From NCBI GenBank assembly GCA_014529385.2, contig CM043966.1, positions 43,221,037-43,285,036 of the forward strand: DNA of 64,000 nucleotides, written 5' to 3'. The position numbers and the translations under genes are program-made. The notes under the pieces were generated by a model, which had not been told where the DNA came from, ran no database searches, and saw only the letters and a list, made by a program, of their open reading frames with translations. Of this stretch, positions 1 through 11,482 are shown one piece after another (the first letter of the stretch is position 1; each line of letters opens with the position of its first letter). Source of the DNA: Adiantum capillus-veneris. Its lineage: Eukaryota > Streptophyta > Polypodiopsida > Polypodiales > Pteridaceae.

Positions 1-27
1 TCTCTATCTCTCTATCCCTCTTTTTTC

Positions 28-32
<5 letters not shown>

Positions 33-67
<35 letters not shown>

Positions 68-76
68 CTCTCTCTC
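33..76. repeat. (TC)n microsatellite
   Basis: An almost uninterrupted CT dinucleotide run with one G interruption near 65, followed by a pyrimidine-rich tract to about 140. Confidence 0.9.
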
Positions 77-411
77 ATTTTTTTAAACTCTATTTCTTTC
101 TCTACTCCCCCTCTTTTTCATTTCTCCAGTTTTTTCCTCTTTTATTTACTTTAACCTATTTCTTTTTCTATTCTAATCACAATCCATTTGCAAACAAATC
201 TACTCTTACATCCATTTGCAAACTAAGCTACTCGAGTATCCATTTGGAAACAAAGCAAACAAGTTTACAACAACATGCGAGAAGATTTATCTACTCCACT
301 AAGCAACCTACATCAAAAAATCATTAATGACAATCCTTATTTAATCAATTGGTCAAATGAATGAGATATGTACACTTCTTAATCTCCTATTGTTTCTATC
401 TTTATACATAG

Positions 412-468
412 GTGTGTGTGCACACGGGTGTGTGTGTGTGTGTGTGCGCGCGCGTATGTGTGTGTGTG
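412..468. repeat. (TG)n microsatellite with a CG-rich core
   Basis: GT repeats interrupted by a CACACGGG block and a short CGCGCGCG core. Alternating purine-pyrimidine sequence of this kind can adopt Z-DNA, but nothing here shows a role. Confidence 0.85.
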
Positions 469-606
469 GAGTAGAATACAATAGGAAAAGAGGGGGGGAG
501 GTTATGTGGTTACCTTAAGTCATAGAGACGGTTGACCTTTAAGTTGAGTGTCCTATGTCGATCATGGTAAGCCCCTTTGAAAGACTCCTTCCCAAACGAT
601 CCGAAA

Positions 607-662
<56 letters not shown>
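607..662. repeat. Compound (TG)n(AG)n microsatellite
   Basis: About ten TG units pass directly into about eighteen AG units. It creates long low-complexity ORFs on both strands, which I do not accept as genes. Confidence 0.9.
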
Positions 663-666
<4 letters not shown>

Positions 667-1440
667 AGGGGAGAGATGGGCAAGGGAGACAGAGGTAGAG
701 GGTGTGGGAGGTAGAGTAGGGAGGGTTGGGCAAGTTGCAGGTGCGATAGCGGAGAAGAGGAGGACAAAGTATGCAGCAAATACGTGGCATACTCTGTCCT
801 TCTTTCTTTTTTAGGCACGAGTGATTCCTGCAGATATTACCGTGTCTATTACCACATGCATTACCACATCTATTACTATGTAACGTCATTTCAAACAGAT
901 ACAAATGTATGCGAGTTAGCGGGGGGGGGGGTACAAACCACCCCTCTCTACCCTTAGATAGACATAGGTTCATACATAGCCTTTTGAATTTTTTTTTAAA
1001 TCTTTTCTTTTTTTAAATTATGCCTATTGAATATTTTATACTAACATGTACTTAATTAATTAGCATATGTTTATTTGTAACACTTTTAGATGTTTTTTAT
1101 ATGAATTTTTTAATCCTTTTGTATCATTTACAATTCAAAATTAAGCCATTTAGTATGCACTTTGTTTAAAAAATTTATAGCATTCATTGCACTTTATTCT
1201 CTTTGTATTTTTAATAATTTCTCTCTTTTTATTGAAATATGTAATTGACACTATTTTCTCTAGTTAATTGTTTATTTTTTAGGACACATATGGCTAAATT
1301 TATTTTTTTGAATTATAATCTCTCTTCTGCGCGTGTGTCTCTCGCTTGAGGAGGTGTCCCATTGGTTTTTGTTTGGTGGTGGTGCGTCGGTGCGCAAGGC
1401 CAAACGATAGAGACAAGAGCTATTGGACGAATTAGGTGTG

Positions 1441-4197
1441 GTGCATGATGACCCTCCTACTAGCTCTACTTCAACACATCCTCCGCCGTCTCAGAAGCAC
1501 TTTGAGGTAGAGGATGAGCACATATTAAACATGTGTGACGAGTTATTGGCTCATGAATGCAACGTGTGCGAGGAGGATTGTTAGCCATGCACTCGACGGG
1601 CAAGTAGAATGAAGGACAGATTGCTGATGAGTGCCCGAACACCTCTTTACGATGGTGCATAGTACTTGATGCTCCGGGCATCGTTGGAAGGTCTCAACTT
1701 GCAAGCAAAATTTGGTTGGAGCAATGCAATTGTCGATGCACTCCTTGGATAAGTTCATTATATGGCTTTTTATACATCTCTCTCGCTTCATGGTGCCTCC
1801 TTGCAATTGTATTAATTTGTTTGTTTGTTGTAGTTTGATGGGTGCCAAAAGATTACCACATGCCTCCAGATCGTCGACAAGCTAGATCATATGTCACTAC
1901 ACTTAGCATGGAGTATGAGTGCATCCACGCGTGCACCAACGATTGCATACTATACCGCAATGAGCATGCACATGCTACTCATGTCCCTTGTACGGGGAAG
2001 CACGCTACAAGACCGGAGTGAGCGGAAGGCACCTACCCCCCAAGGTATTGAGACATTTTCCATTAATCCCTTGCATTCAACACATGTTTAAAAGCAGGTC
2101 TATCGTGGAGCTTCTCACATGACACGCCAACCACCGCTCAAATGATGGAATGATGCGTGTCTCTGCCAATTCACCTACATGGAGGCACATTGAAACTCAA
2201 TGGCCAGAGTTTGGGTTGAAGCCTCGACACTTGAGACTTGGGCTAGCAAGTGATGGTGCTAACCCCTTTGGCACTAAGTCTACTTTATGGAGCACTTGGC
2301 CTGTGGTGATCGTCAACTACAGTTTTCCACCATGGGAGACAACCAAGAAGGGCGATATACTTCTTTCCTTGCTTGTGACAAGAAATTACAAAGTGGAAAA
2401 TATTGATATCTACCTCGAGCCCCTCATTGAGGAGTTTGAGGAGTTATGCAGAGGCATCCGTGTTGTAGATGTCTCACTTACAAAGGGGGGGAGAGAAGCC
2501 ATTGTGAGGGGAATCCTTATGTGGACTATGCACAACTATCTTGGTATCTCCCTTTCCCTTCTCTCTCTGTTTCTCTCCCTTTAGTTTGAAGCTTCTCTCT
2601 AACGATATGATATGTATGCAGGGTTGTCCACATTGGGCCACAATGAATGTCCTATTTGCGGGTCATCATTGGTGACACAAGGCCGGATGCCTTGTGCAAG
2701 GTAATCTATCCAAACAACCATTGTTTCTTACCCCAAGGTCATAGCAAACACAAGGCTCCAACAAATGGGAAGACGCCTCTAAAGCTCACGATGGCAAATT
2801 GGGCAACTATTTGAGAAGAGCACTCTAACAACAATCTGGCTCCAAGTACTCCACCAAAAGGTATGTCAAGGTATTCCATATTTTTAAGGCTTCCATATTG
2901 GAAGGACTTAAAAATACAACACCTCTTGGATCCCATGCACATATTCAAGAATTTAGCCCATACTTTGTGGGACCACATTATTGGCAAAAAGAACTCATTG
3001 GGAGCAAGGGAGGATTTGAGGGTCTTGAAACGTCTCACCACCTCTGCTACTCCAGGCGTCGTGACTTCAATGGGAAGATTGTGCTTCCAAAACCGCCATG
3101 GATGCTAGCCGAAGAAGAATTGGACGAAGTGAAGGGTACCATTGCGTCTATTCGCACACCAACATGTACATGAGGTTACTAAAGGGAGCTTTTACAAAAT
3201 CAAAGAGAGGTGGAAGCGTTCAATTGTATGGGTTGAAGTCCCATGATTGGCACAAGATGCTTCAGGTAATGTCTCTTTCTCTATACACATATGATTTGCT
3301 TGTATGAATTTCTCTCACTTTCCCTTCCTATAATTTACATTGTAGTTCATTCTGCCGGTGAGTATGTGTATATGCCGGGACAAGAAAGTCAGGGATGCTA
3401 TTTTTAAACTTGGAGAGTTAGTAAGATACACCACAAGACTCCACTCAACTACACTTTTTTATGTACACAATAACCTCAACTAGCACTTAGTGTATTCTTG
3501 TGTGTTTTCTTGCAAATTTGTGAGCTCCAAGGAAATTAAAATAGATGCTATCCTTATTGCTCAAACACTTGCAGCAAAAACTATGTGTGCCATTGAGGAT
3601 GCATTTCCTCGATCTTAATCAAATCCACCTCTTGTTTCACGTGGTTAAGGAGATCGCTATATGTGGAGTAGTACATACACGATGGATGTTCTTTCTAGAG
3701 AGGTTTTTAAAGACTCTCGAAGATTTTGTGCAGCTACGGTCTCAACCAAAGGCATGTATGGCCAAGGGTGGATCGTGCAAGAGGCATTTGTTTACATCTC
3801 AGAGTATTTGGCACAAGTTGATCCTTCAATGCCTCACATGTGGTTAGACAAGGAGAATGGAAGGATGAATTCATACTTGCCGAGTGGAATGGGAAAATTA
3901 TTTAACATGGATATGAATCTATCATGAGTGGTCAATAACTTTTGTATTCTCAATGCAAAGGTTATGACTAAGTGGCCGGACTTGTAGACAATGGCAAAGG
4001 CAAGGCATTTGCAAGAGAGAGAAGCATGGAAACAAGTACATGGAGGAAGGAGAGCACCCCCAATGCCTAGACACCTAGCATGTTTCCTAGATCTTATTGG
4101 TGCAGAGTGGATTCATGAAAGAATGACCGAAGCAAAAGCCCGAGGAGAAGACATCACCGACAAAGAATGGGAATATGTACGAGGCTACGTACCAAAG
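1441..4197 (+). pseudogene. CACTA transposase (Transposase_21/Tnp2-like), broken by stops and frameshifts
   Basis: Translated pieces follow the Tnp2 order. The N-terminal block with YECIHACTNDCILYRNE lies near 1909-1960. RLGLASDGANPFGTKS, TWPVVIVNYSFPPWE and DIYLEPLIEEFEEL follow within 2150-2543. Next come LSTLGHNECPICG (2622-2700), LPYWKDLKIQHLLDPMHIFK (2885-2955) and LYGLKSHDWHKMLQ (3223-3265). A RWMFFLERFLKTL-like block lies at 3683-3730. Splice sites still fit at 2544-2621, 3266-3345, 3421-3524 and 4198-4286, each GT..AG and joining conserved blocks. In-frame stops (near 1580 and 2813) and several frameshifts (for example near 2700, 3045 and 3170) make it a pseudogene. The family cuts and pastes CACTA-ended DNA. 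Assignment is firm; exact exon limits are not. Confidence 0.85.
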
Positions 4198-4286
4198 GTA
4201 GAGTACTCATAGACCTAAACCATATTGTATAATTTTTTCTTGATTTTATTTTTGTAATTGATAAAATATATTTTTTTATTTTGTAG

Positions 4287-5004
4287 TGCCTTTCCTTTAA
4301 CTCTATGTGGTCAAAGGGTCGTCACTTTCATACGCGCCATGGACTGTGGCATCATGGGCAATTTTGACACGGACGGTGAATGAGCCAAGTACTATGGAAC
4401 TATTGAAAGGATACTAAAGGTTGATTTTAGAACCTTTCATACCTTCATCTTCGAGTGCAAGTGGTTTGAAAATATGTCTAGACGGCATGAGAATGGCCTC
4501 TACATGTTGGACTCTAGTGTGCATCACACAAGAAGGTATGACAATTTAGTTTTTTCGTGAGTGACTATCTTTTTTATTCTTATTTGCTTGTAACATTAAT
4601 TATACCAATGTTACTCACTTTGAGCTTCTCTTCTATAGGTCATCTATATCCCAACAATCCACCAACCAAAACCTTGGTTCGTAATTCCCATAACACCTCG
4701 AGGGAGAACCATTTTGGCTACTAATGAAGTGGAGACCACTTTCGACCCTCTTCCACCTCTTACTTTGGATGGGGGGGAGACAGAAGAGAGGGGGATCAAT
4801 GATTTAAGTCCAGCAACCGCAAGTCTTAGCGAGGATGATTGTCATGATGATGATGATGATGAGATGGAGGATGACAAATTCGAAGATGATGAAGCCAACG
4901 CATCCACAAACGACAATTCCATTTCTTTCTTTATTTATTTAGGAGCCACGGGCTTACAATTGGATGACGCTTCTTGTAGAGATCTTTTGGAAGATGATTC
5001 ATAA
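4287..5004 (+). pseudogene. DUF4216 domain and acidic tail of the CACTA transposon gene
   Basis: After the intron ending at 4286, the frame gives a YYGTIERILKVDF block (from about 4389) and FECKWFENMS, the start of a DUF4216-type domain. That domain habitually lies downstream of Transposase_21 in plant CACTA elements. An intron at 4536-4638 (GTATG..ATAG) leads to VIYIPTIHQPKPWFVIPITP, matching the domain's end, but the frame slips by one at this join. A strongly acidic Asp/Glu tail (4840-4900) follows, then a stop at 5002-5004. The function of DUF4216 is unknown. It reads as the 3' exons of the same transposon gene. Confidence 0.75.
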
Positions 5005-5531
5005 ACATTTTGTATACTTTAATTAGTTATGAATTTTTTTGGTCGTGTCATCCATTCATCTCTCCCCCCCCCCCTCTTTAATCTCTCTAATTTTGTGAAG
5101 CATGCTAAATTATGTTAATCAAGTGATAGTGATTAGTTTAGCTATAATCAAGTGTAATCCCACATAGCTAACTATTGTTCCATGTTTTCATATCTTTCTT
5201 TTATCATTTAAAATCTCATATAATGTTCTTTAATTTTTATTAAGGGGAAGGGAAACACCAAAATTTGAGAGGGGGGGGGGGGGGGAATGCTTAAATCAAA
5301 ATTTGAAAGTTTAGGCGCTAAATTGGGCTTCAAGAATAAACATGGTAGTTTTTGCGGCAATAACAAAGGTAACTATCATGATAATAAGCGCGAAAATAAA
5401 CTTGGTAATATTTGAAATGAAAAAAAGCCCTCCCCCACCCCCCCCCCTCTTCATTCTCTAGATGATTTTGGACCCTCTCTCTACAAACCGCAGTAAAAGG
5501 CCGCGATAAACAATTAGAGATTTTCATAGTG

Positions 5532-7041
5532 TCAGAAACACCATGATCAGTACTCCAAACACACTCTTAGGTGAGAAAATCTAAACACACTTTGATAAAA
5601 AAGAATCTCTCTCTCTCTCTCTCTATCTCTCTCTTACGCCTAATTTTAATGTCTCTCTCACCCGCTCCCTTTTCCTCCCTTTGTTAATAAATATCTTAAG
5701 ACATAAATAATAGCATCTTAGACAAGCATAGTGACTTGAGAGATCATTTGGCAAATATCTGCTCATTTGGCATATAATACTCTACTAGCTCCTACTGGCT
5801 CTACTTTAAATAAAATCCCTTGTTTCATTGGAATATTCCCCCTATCGTGTACTCCTGTCTCCCTCTCTTCATCTCACCCGTGTCCTCCCTCCTCCTCCTA
5901 GGACCTAGCCACGGCTCTCCCCTCCAGTCCCCTCACAGACCTGCTCTTCCTCCTCTCTTGCTTGCCCTTCTCCTGCTGCTCCTCCCTCAAGAGGCATCTT
6001 CTTCCCCTCTGCCCTGCTCTCTTAAGTATTGACCAATCCACCGTCCAACAAGACATGTTTCTCTAGCAGTCCATGACCGGCAATCTCATCGTGAATACTT
6101 CCACCCATATTAGTGTCTGTACATCGAAAGCATAGGGGATTGCATTTGGAGTGAGACAACTGGAAGGAGAGCACCATCTGCCGTTAGATGAATGCAAAAA
6201 GAGCGAAATTGATGCATGTGTATACACATACACATGTCATTTTCATCAGTGGCTTACTATTTTGAGAATAGATACTTGCTGATATTTAACACTGCATGGA
6301 TGATAGGTATAAGTTAAAAAGGTTTTAAGTAAAACATAGATAACAACTAATAGGTTTGTTGACACCTGTAATACATATTCAAAGCTAACAAATGTGTTGT
6401 TTTGTTTATATGGATATAGGTGAAGACTCTATCTTTACTTTGGATCTTTTTGGTTTTGTTGCTGTCCATCATTATTGAACATGGCCTCTTTCATTTAAGA
6501 ATAAATTGTTCTTGACTATATTATGTACAAAACACTAAAATGATACCTGATGATGTACAAAAATGAATCAAAGTTTGAGTTATTTTTGTGCTAATCATTG
6601 TCCTTTGTTGAAAACCAACTGTCTTTTAAATTTTTATGTTCTTTTGTATATAAGTATAAGTCTAAAAACATCAACACACACGTTCTAAACACAAAGTTAT
6701 CTCAGAAAGATGAAAAACCAAAACATTGACTTTGAAGATTTTTGTTTACACACACGTGTGCGCACACACACACAAGGAGAGAAAGAGAAAAGCGAACCAC
6801 TTGTAGTTCTACACATGCAACAAGAAAGGCGGCATGCACAAACTCATGGAGGAATTTCTTGCTTGAAATCACTCACCCATGCAGAGATTCTACCTATTGT
6901 TGACTTTTCCATTCGCGAAGTGTTGAAATGGCACATACAGCTAACGAAGCACTGAGATAGTGGACAGGAGTCGGGACCAATTTACAGGCACACATGATTC
7001 TCTAGAGGTCTAGAACATCCTGGTGCGAACTGTGGGTCGGC
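5532..7041. other. Intergenic DNA upstream of the SMIM8-like gene
   Basis: Contains a CT-rich microsatellite (about 5607-5632) and a pyrimidine-rich stretch at 5850-6010 that leaves an open frame of Leu/Pro-rich low complexity, which I do not accept. A TATA-like TGTATATAAGTA lies near 6650, about 460 bp before the SMIM8-like start, and could belong to its promoter. No coding domain or transposon terminus was recognised. Confidence 0.4.
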
Positions 7042-7072
7042 TCACTGCTTACAGCACACATATACACGCCTA

Positions 7073-7074
<2 letters not shown>

Positions 7075-7105
<31 letters not shown>
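7075..7105. repeat. (CA)n microsatellite in the 5' leader of the SMIM8-like gene
   Basis: About fifteen CA units end seven bases before the ATG at 7112. If the leader is transcribed, this CA tract lies in the 5' UTR next to the start codon. Length variation there could affect translation, which is inference. Confidence 0.85.
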
Positions 7106-7109
<4 letters not shown>

Positions 7110-7111
7110 AA

Positions 7112-7345
7112 ATGAGCTGGGACGGGGGCGATGAGTGGAAGAAGCGACCGACTACTCCCTTCTTTCGACTGGTCAACCCAGAACTATATGCAACACCCAA
7201 CTTGAAAATTGGTATTCTGGGCACATGCGCCTTCCTTTTTGTGATAGGGGGGCTCTTGTGGCAGAGGCACACCTATGAGCTGCAGCAGGCTCCCTTTCGC
7301 AGCGCTCCCAAAGCTTCTGATGATCGTCTCAAGGAAAATCACTAG
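7112..7345 (+). CDS. Small single-pass membrane protein resembling SMIM8 (DUF4500)
   Basis: The 77-residue protein has a polar N-terminus, the block FFRLVNPELYATPN (residues 17-30), one hydrophobic segment about residues 33-50 (IGILGTCAFLFVIGGLLW) and a charged tail. The order 'FR-VNPEL-x-PN then one membrane span' is that of small integral membrane protein 8, a eukaryotic family of roughly this length and unknown biochemical role. The start has A at -3 (AAAATGAGC) and no in-frame ATG follows nearby, so this start is likely. The codons are undisturbed, unlike the surrounding transposon debris, so this is the one convincing host gene here. AATAAA near 7429 could end the transcript. Whether it is expressed or a retrocopy cannot be seen. 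The family call comes from memory of the motif, not from a search. Confidence 0.7.
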   Translation: MSWDGGDEWKKRPTTPFFRLVNPELYATPNLKIGILGTCAFLFVIGGLLWQRHTYELQQAPFRSAPKASDDRLKENH

Positions 7346-7357
7346 GTTTTTGTCACT

Positions 7358-7677
7358 GTAAGTTACACCTTCCTCATAGCCAAATATCTTTGCGTGCCTG
7401 GAACATCAGTTGCTTGTTTATACATGAAAATAAAATTTTTGCCCTATTCGGTACTCCCACCTTGGTGTAACGATGTCTATAGTGGGTGAAACACGGATAA
7501 TCTTTGTGGATTTTGTGCTATCATTTTGCCGAGCTTTGAGTCGACCATATCGTTTTCATGTACACGCCCATGTGCGAGTGCATGTGCACACACAAGGCAA
7601 CACCCATTACGATGTTTTCATCAAGGGGCGCCCTCCCATTTCTCTTGGGTAATGAATTTGTGATTTTTGCTTCATAG
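7358..7677 (+). other. Candidate 3'-UTR intron of the SMIM8-like gene
   Basis: CT|GTAAGT begins 12 bases after the stop codon and matches a strong plant donor. TTTTTGCTTCATAG ends at 7677 and is a good acceptor after a T-rich tract. If spliced, it would remove the AATAAA at 7429, so it is an alternative to polyadenylation there. Only transcript data can decide. Confidence 0.3.
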
Positions 7678-7699
7678 GAACTTCAGTCAAGTGTCATGA

Positions 7700-8040
7700 T
7701 ATCAGGATCAAGGTTGTGTGTCCAACAACTCTTCCTCTTCTCCATTTGGCTAGGGCTCACTCGTTGTGGTTGAGGCCAAGTCATAGAATAGTAAGGTAAT
7801 TATTGAAGCCTACATGATTAATCACCTTAGGATGGTAGTAGATTTGATAGGGGCTCTTAATCAAGCTGTCCATATAAGTAGTCAATGATGTCGAGTTTCA
7901 GCGTAGCTTTGGCATGTGAGCTGCAACATAGCTGCAGCACAATAGTCACGCCATATGCAAAATGAAAAGCAGTGAAACCCTTGACTTTGAACAAAAAAGC
8001 CAAAGTGTTGATACGAAGCTGAGAAAGAGGACTGAATCTC

Positions 8041-8102
<62 letters not shown>

Positions 8103-9121
8103 CTTTGTTTTAGAGAGAGGAAATTGGCCTGCATGTAGAGAGAATCTGCTAGGTGAGAAAATTCAACGTTGCGCTTTTTAAAGGAGATATTTTAGGGAGA
8201 GTCACCACGTAGCAGGAGAGAACTGGTACTTTGACTATAGTTTTCAGAGGGTTGGATAATCATAGATAGCCAGAAAGAGCAATAACCAATTTCTTTTTGG
8301 CCTAGTTCCTCACACACAATGCACCCATTGAATAAATAATTTGAGGTTCACTTTTCTTACACATAACTTAGGTGGTGACTTCTGGAATTCAAGGAGTTGT
8401 GCTCACTTACAAGGTTGCACTGCCAGTGGCCACCTTTTTGCCACCTTTAAACCTTTGAATTCTATCACATTGCATGTGCAAATCGGCCCTAGGTCTTCAC
8501 CGTGGTGGCCACAGCAGCCCACATTCGGTCGATTCAGATCGTGGATAATATCAGCCTTGGAGGTGCTTCATGTTGAAGAGTATTTGGGGGAATATTTTCT
8601 CTAGAGTCGAGATGAGGTATATCATTTGCTGTACTTGCCATTATGCAATGAAAAGCAAATACCTCTCCGGTCTTCTCCCCAAGTTAAGTGGATGTCCACT
8701 CAAGATGGTGGTGTCTTTTCTGGGAATGTCAGAATCCCATATGCCATGAGCATGGCCATATCTCGTGTGAACTCCTCTAATGAGTGCATAGGTGTGTCCA
8801 TAGCAAACCACAAGTCACCACCCCCTCTGGAGTGCGCAACCGCCAAATGATGGCTGGAATGAATGGATCTCCCAAGGATCGTACACCCGTAGATGATCAA
8901 GCCAATGTCAAAGATACCGTGTACTGCAGCAGTCACTGAGAGATCGCACGGACCACCACCGGATGGTGTCCTGGCAGGAGATTACTTCTTCCTCTCTGAA
9001 AAACACAAGCCAACGCACTTGCGATGTGATGAAAACGCTCTCTTCATCTACTACAAATTTCAGCCATAAACACCTGCTGTTTTCTCTGTTTCCAACCCTC
9101 CGACGGCTGTGCACACAGAGA
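7700..9121. other. Anonymous intergenic DNA left of element A1
   Basis: Apart from the GA microsatellite, no domain, LTR end or RNA gene is recognised. A 78-codon frame at 8700-8936 (minus) has unbiased composition but no family I know and no splice context, so I leave it uncalled. Confidence 0.4.
8042..8098. repeat. (GA)n microsatellite
   Basis: About 28 perfect AG units. On the other strand it yields a Ser-Leu repeat ORF that is not a gene. Confidence 0.95.
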
Positions 9122-9126
9122 TAAAC

Positions 9127-9673
9127 TGTAACAGACTTGGACACTCCCAAGTCAAGAATCAACCGCGACAGCACCAAATAACCACTTCAAAACAATTCAC
9201 AGATCACAATAGATTTGCACTGGCCCGGCGGAGTTCCGTGCCTAGAGATATTGGCCCCAAAGACTGGCGCCCCTTTCGGTATTTCTTTTTGTATTAATCA
9301 ATCATCAAAGTACAAGAGAGCGGTTAGGGTTTCACTCTCAGACTCTGCGTCCAGATGCTCTGAGAAGTGAGGCCCTCACCACTAATTTAAAGGTTACAAG
9401 GGATGCCCAAAAGCAGAGCCCCAAAAGCTTTCAAAATCAAAAGCATCAGTTCTCTCTCTCTCTTAGAGAGTCTTTTCTCTTTTTTTTTTTATAAAAAAAA
9501 AGCAAAAGCAAAATTCGCGTCGCTCATCATTTTCCATTTTTTTTTTTTTAATAATCCGCCTCCACGATTTCCGGAATTTAGGGTTTTTGGCAAAAATTAG
9601 GGTTTGCAGGAATTTTAGGGTTTCTGGCAGAAATTAGGGTTTCTGTTGTCCGCCACGTCATCACTTTGTGACA
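9127..9673 (-). repeat. 3' LTR of element A1
   Basis: Matches 15206-15754 almost base for base. The outermost bases of its U3 end (near 9673) carry an ACGT-core motif (minus strand TGACGTGGC), followed by several AAACCCTAA telo-boxes (plus strand TTAGGGTTT, about 9572-9645). The bracketing TG..CA and the polypurine tract at 9674 fix the ends. Confidence 0.95.
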
Positions 9674-9690
9674 TACCCCCCTCTTGAAAG
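9674..9690 (-). other. Polypurine tract of A1
   Basis: On the minus strand TTTCAAGAGGGGGGTA lies directly before the 3' LTR, the expected plus-strand priming site. The same tract precedes the 3' LTRs at 35545 and 37035. Confidence 0.85.
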
Positions 9691-10278
9691 CATTGTAATC
9701 GACCGCGATTACGCCTGCAAAACCGACAAAAGCCATAAACCGTCTTAGCAGACACTGACTGTTAGTACCTACGTACTAGGAACGCACATCTAGCACATGT
9801 ACAAAATCGACAGTCACATCACACGACATCACAGGACATCACCAGACATCACAGGACATCACATGACATTCAACATTCATTCGGATCTTAGACCATGATT
9901 TATCGGCAATGTAGCTAGCAATCACATCTAGGTCCAATCGGGACCTCATCGATGTCCGATTGACTAACCCCTATTGCAACCATGTCTATTCGAGATCAAT
10001 CAGACCAAAATGCTGCAGTCATTTCGGCTATCAGTTCCTGCACTCACAAGAAGTCAAGAACAAATCAGTATCATAATCAGGAATTCCATTTCATAAAGTC
10101 ATCCAGCAGAATACTGTCAGCTCTCAGTATCCCTGAAGCTCAAAGAGACATCAGTGACTTTAGTATCAAAATCGAGGCATCTGTTGACAAAGGAGTGGAG
10201 TGACTCCCCTCTTGTGCATCCCACTGCACCAGATCTCCGGCCAAGCTGAATTCTGGGTTCCGTTTGGAGTAGACTATG

Positions 10279-11482
10279 CTAAACCAAAACATCGAGGTAA
10301 AGTTTCACAATCCGAGGAGTATCTGCTAGGTCCTCCTCCTCCATCCACTTCGCATCAAATGCAGGAAAGTTCTTGAACTTAACCAAGAACCGCCTTCGGA
10401 CTTTACCTTTCTTCGTATCATTATGTGCCAAAATCTGTTAAGGAACAAGGATCTCCTCGTTTTCTTTCACTTTGGGTTGCTCATCAGGCTCCCCATCATC
10501 AGGCACATCACCCTTAACAGGTTTCAAGAGACTCACATGCAATGCATTGTGAATCCTCCAAGTATCTGGCAGTTTCAGTCGGAAGGAGACTTCATTTATC
10601 TTTTCAGTAATCTGGAAAGGGCCGTAGTATCGCATACTAAGCTTTGGAAAAAGCCTCTCCTTTCCCTTGTTCTTTCGTAGGCGTGCCTTCTCAAAATGTA
10701 AGAGCACCCAATCATCCTCCTTCAATTTCATGTCGCGACGATGGCGATCCGCTGCCTTTTTCTGTCGTTCTTGAGACTCCTGCAAAGTCTCGCAAACCTT
10801 GGCAAAAGCCGTATCCAAATCTCGCGAATATTCATCCGCTTCAAATTTCTAATCTTTCGTGCTCAGGAAGGATGGAACCTTCGCAGCAGTTTCAACGATC
10901 TCTCATGGCGTCTTCCCCGTCGAAGAGTGTATCGTGTTATTGTAGGCAAATTCCACCAAAGGTAAGTTCTTTTCCCATTGAGTCTTCTGATGCGAGATAC
11001 AAGACTTCAATAAATCTAAAATCACTGAATTGGCAATCTCAGATTGCCCGTCAGTCTGCAAGTGGAACGATGACGAGAACTGCAACCGCGTGCCAATGTT
11101 CTCCCAAATTGCCTTCCAAAACAAACTCATAAATCTGGGGTCTCTGTCGGAGACAATCGTCTCAGGCGTGCCATGTAATCGGAAAATCATCGTGATCATT
11201 CTGTATTCTCGGGAGATAAAAAAAAATGAAATCCATTTCAATATTTTCCCAGGGGCGGGTGGGTATGGGTAAAGGCTGTAACAATCCCTGTGCCTTATGC
11301 CTGTCAAACTTGACCTTCTGGCATACCAAGCAACTGCGCACAAACTCTTCCACATCCTTCTTCAGTCTCCGCCAAAAGAAATCTCTCTCTACCCCTTTCA
11401 TGGTGGTAGCAATGCCGCGGTGACCCGTAAAAGGTGGACAGTGGCAATCAGTCATAACCTTTTCCCTCAACGGCTGTGAAAC
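10279..11482 (-). pseudogene. A1 integrase and chromodomain (broken 3' part of pol)
   Basis: The zinc-binding HHCC part reads from about 11465 (H-C-PPFTGHRG .. C-LVC) to MDFI near 11230, the first catalytic Asp. About 100 bp that should follow are missing and the frame shifts. The core resumes with [11 protein letters not shown] (second Asp, near 11150) and FHLQTDGQSEIAN (the Glu, near 11045). The C-terminal part ([18 protein letters not shown]) ends in a chromodomain block FLVKFKNFPAFDAKWMEEED, terminating at 10279-10281. A GAA-to-TAA change at 10435-10437 cuts off the chromodomain. A chromodomain would normally direct integration to marked heterochromatin. This copy cannot make a working integrase. 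Confidence 0.85.

Larger units (their letters stand above)
1..1248. other. AT-rich intergenic DNA with microsatellites, no gene seen
   Basis: This stretch holds dinucleotide repeats and long AT-rich sequence. The only open frames (about 510-970) are shadows of the TG/AG microsatellite and give Ser-Leu and Thr-His runs. I see no domain, splice-site series or RNA gene. It may include the missing 5' end of the CACTA transposon, whose recognisable coding begins near 1441. Confidence 0.6.
1249..5531 (+). mobile_element. CACTA (En/Spm-type) DNA transposon, degenerate, tentative ends
   Basis: The body holds a recognisable CACTA transposase and DUF4216 region. At the right, 5480-5531 reads inward as CACTATGAAAATCTCTAATT and continues into a subterminal stretch with TTACTGCGG-like motifs, typical of CACTA ends. 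At the left, CACTATTTTCTC at 1249 is followed by the same AATTGTTTAT block with small gaps. The 3-bp flanks (TGA at 1246-1248, TCA at 5532-5534) do not match, and only about 190 bp separate the left end from the first recognisable coding. The right end is fairly convincing; the left may be chance. Confidence 0.45.

Noticed and set aside
510-973. ORFs of 102 and 144 codons on the minus strand
   Set aside because: Driven by the TG/AG microsatellite; low-complexity Ser-Leu and Thr-His runs only.
8700-8936. 78-codon minus-strand ORF with ordinary composition
   Set aside because: No family match I know, no splice context and no repeat partner in the window.
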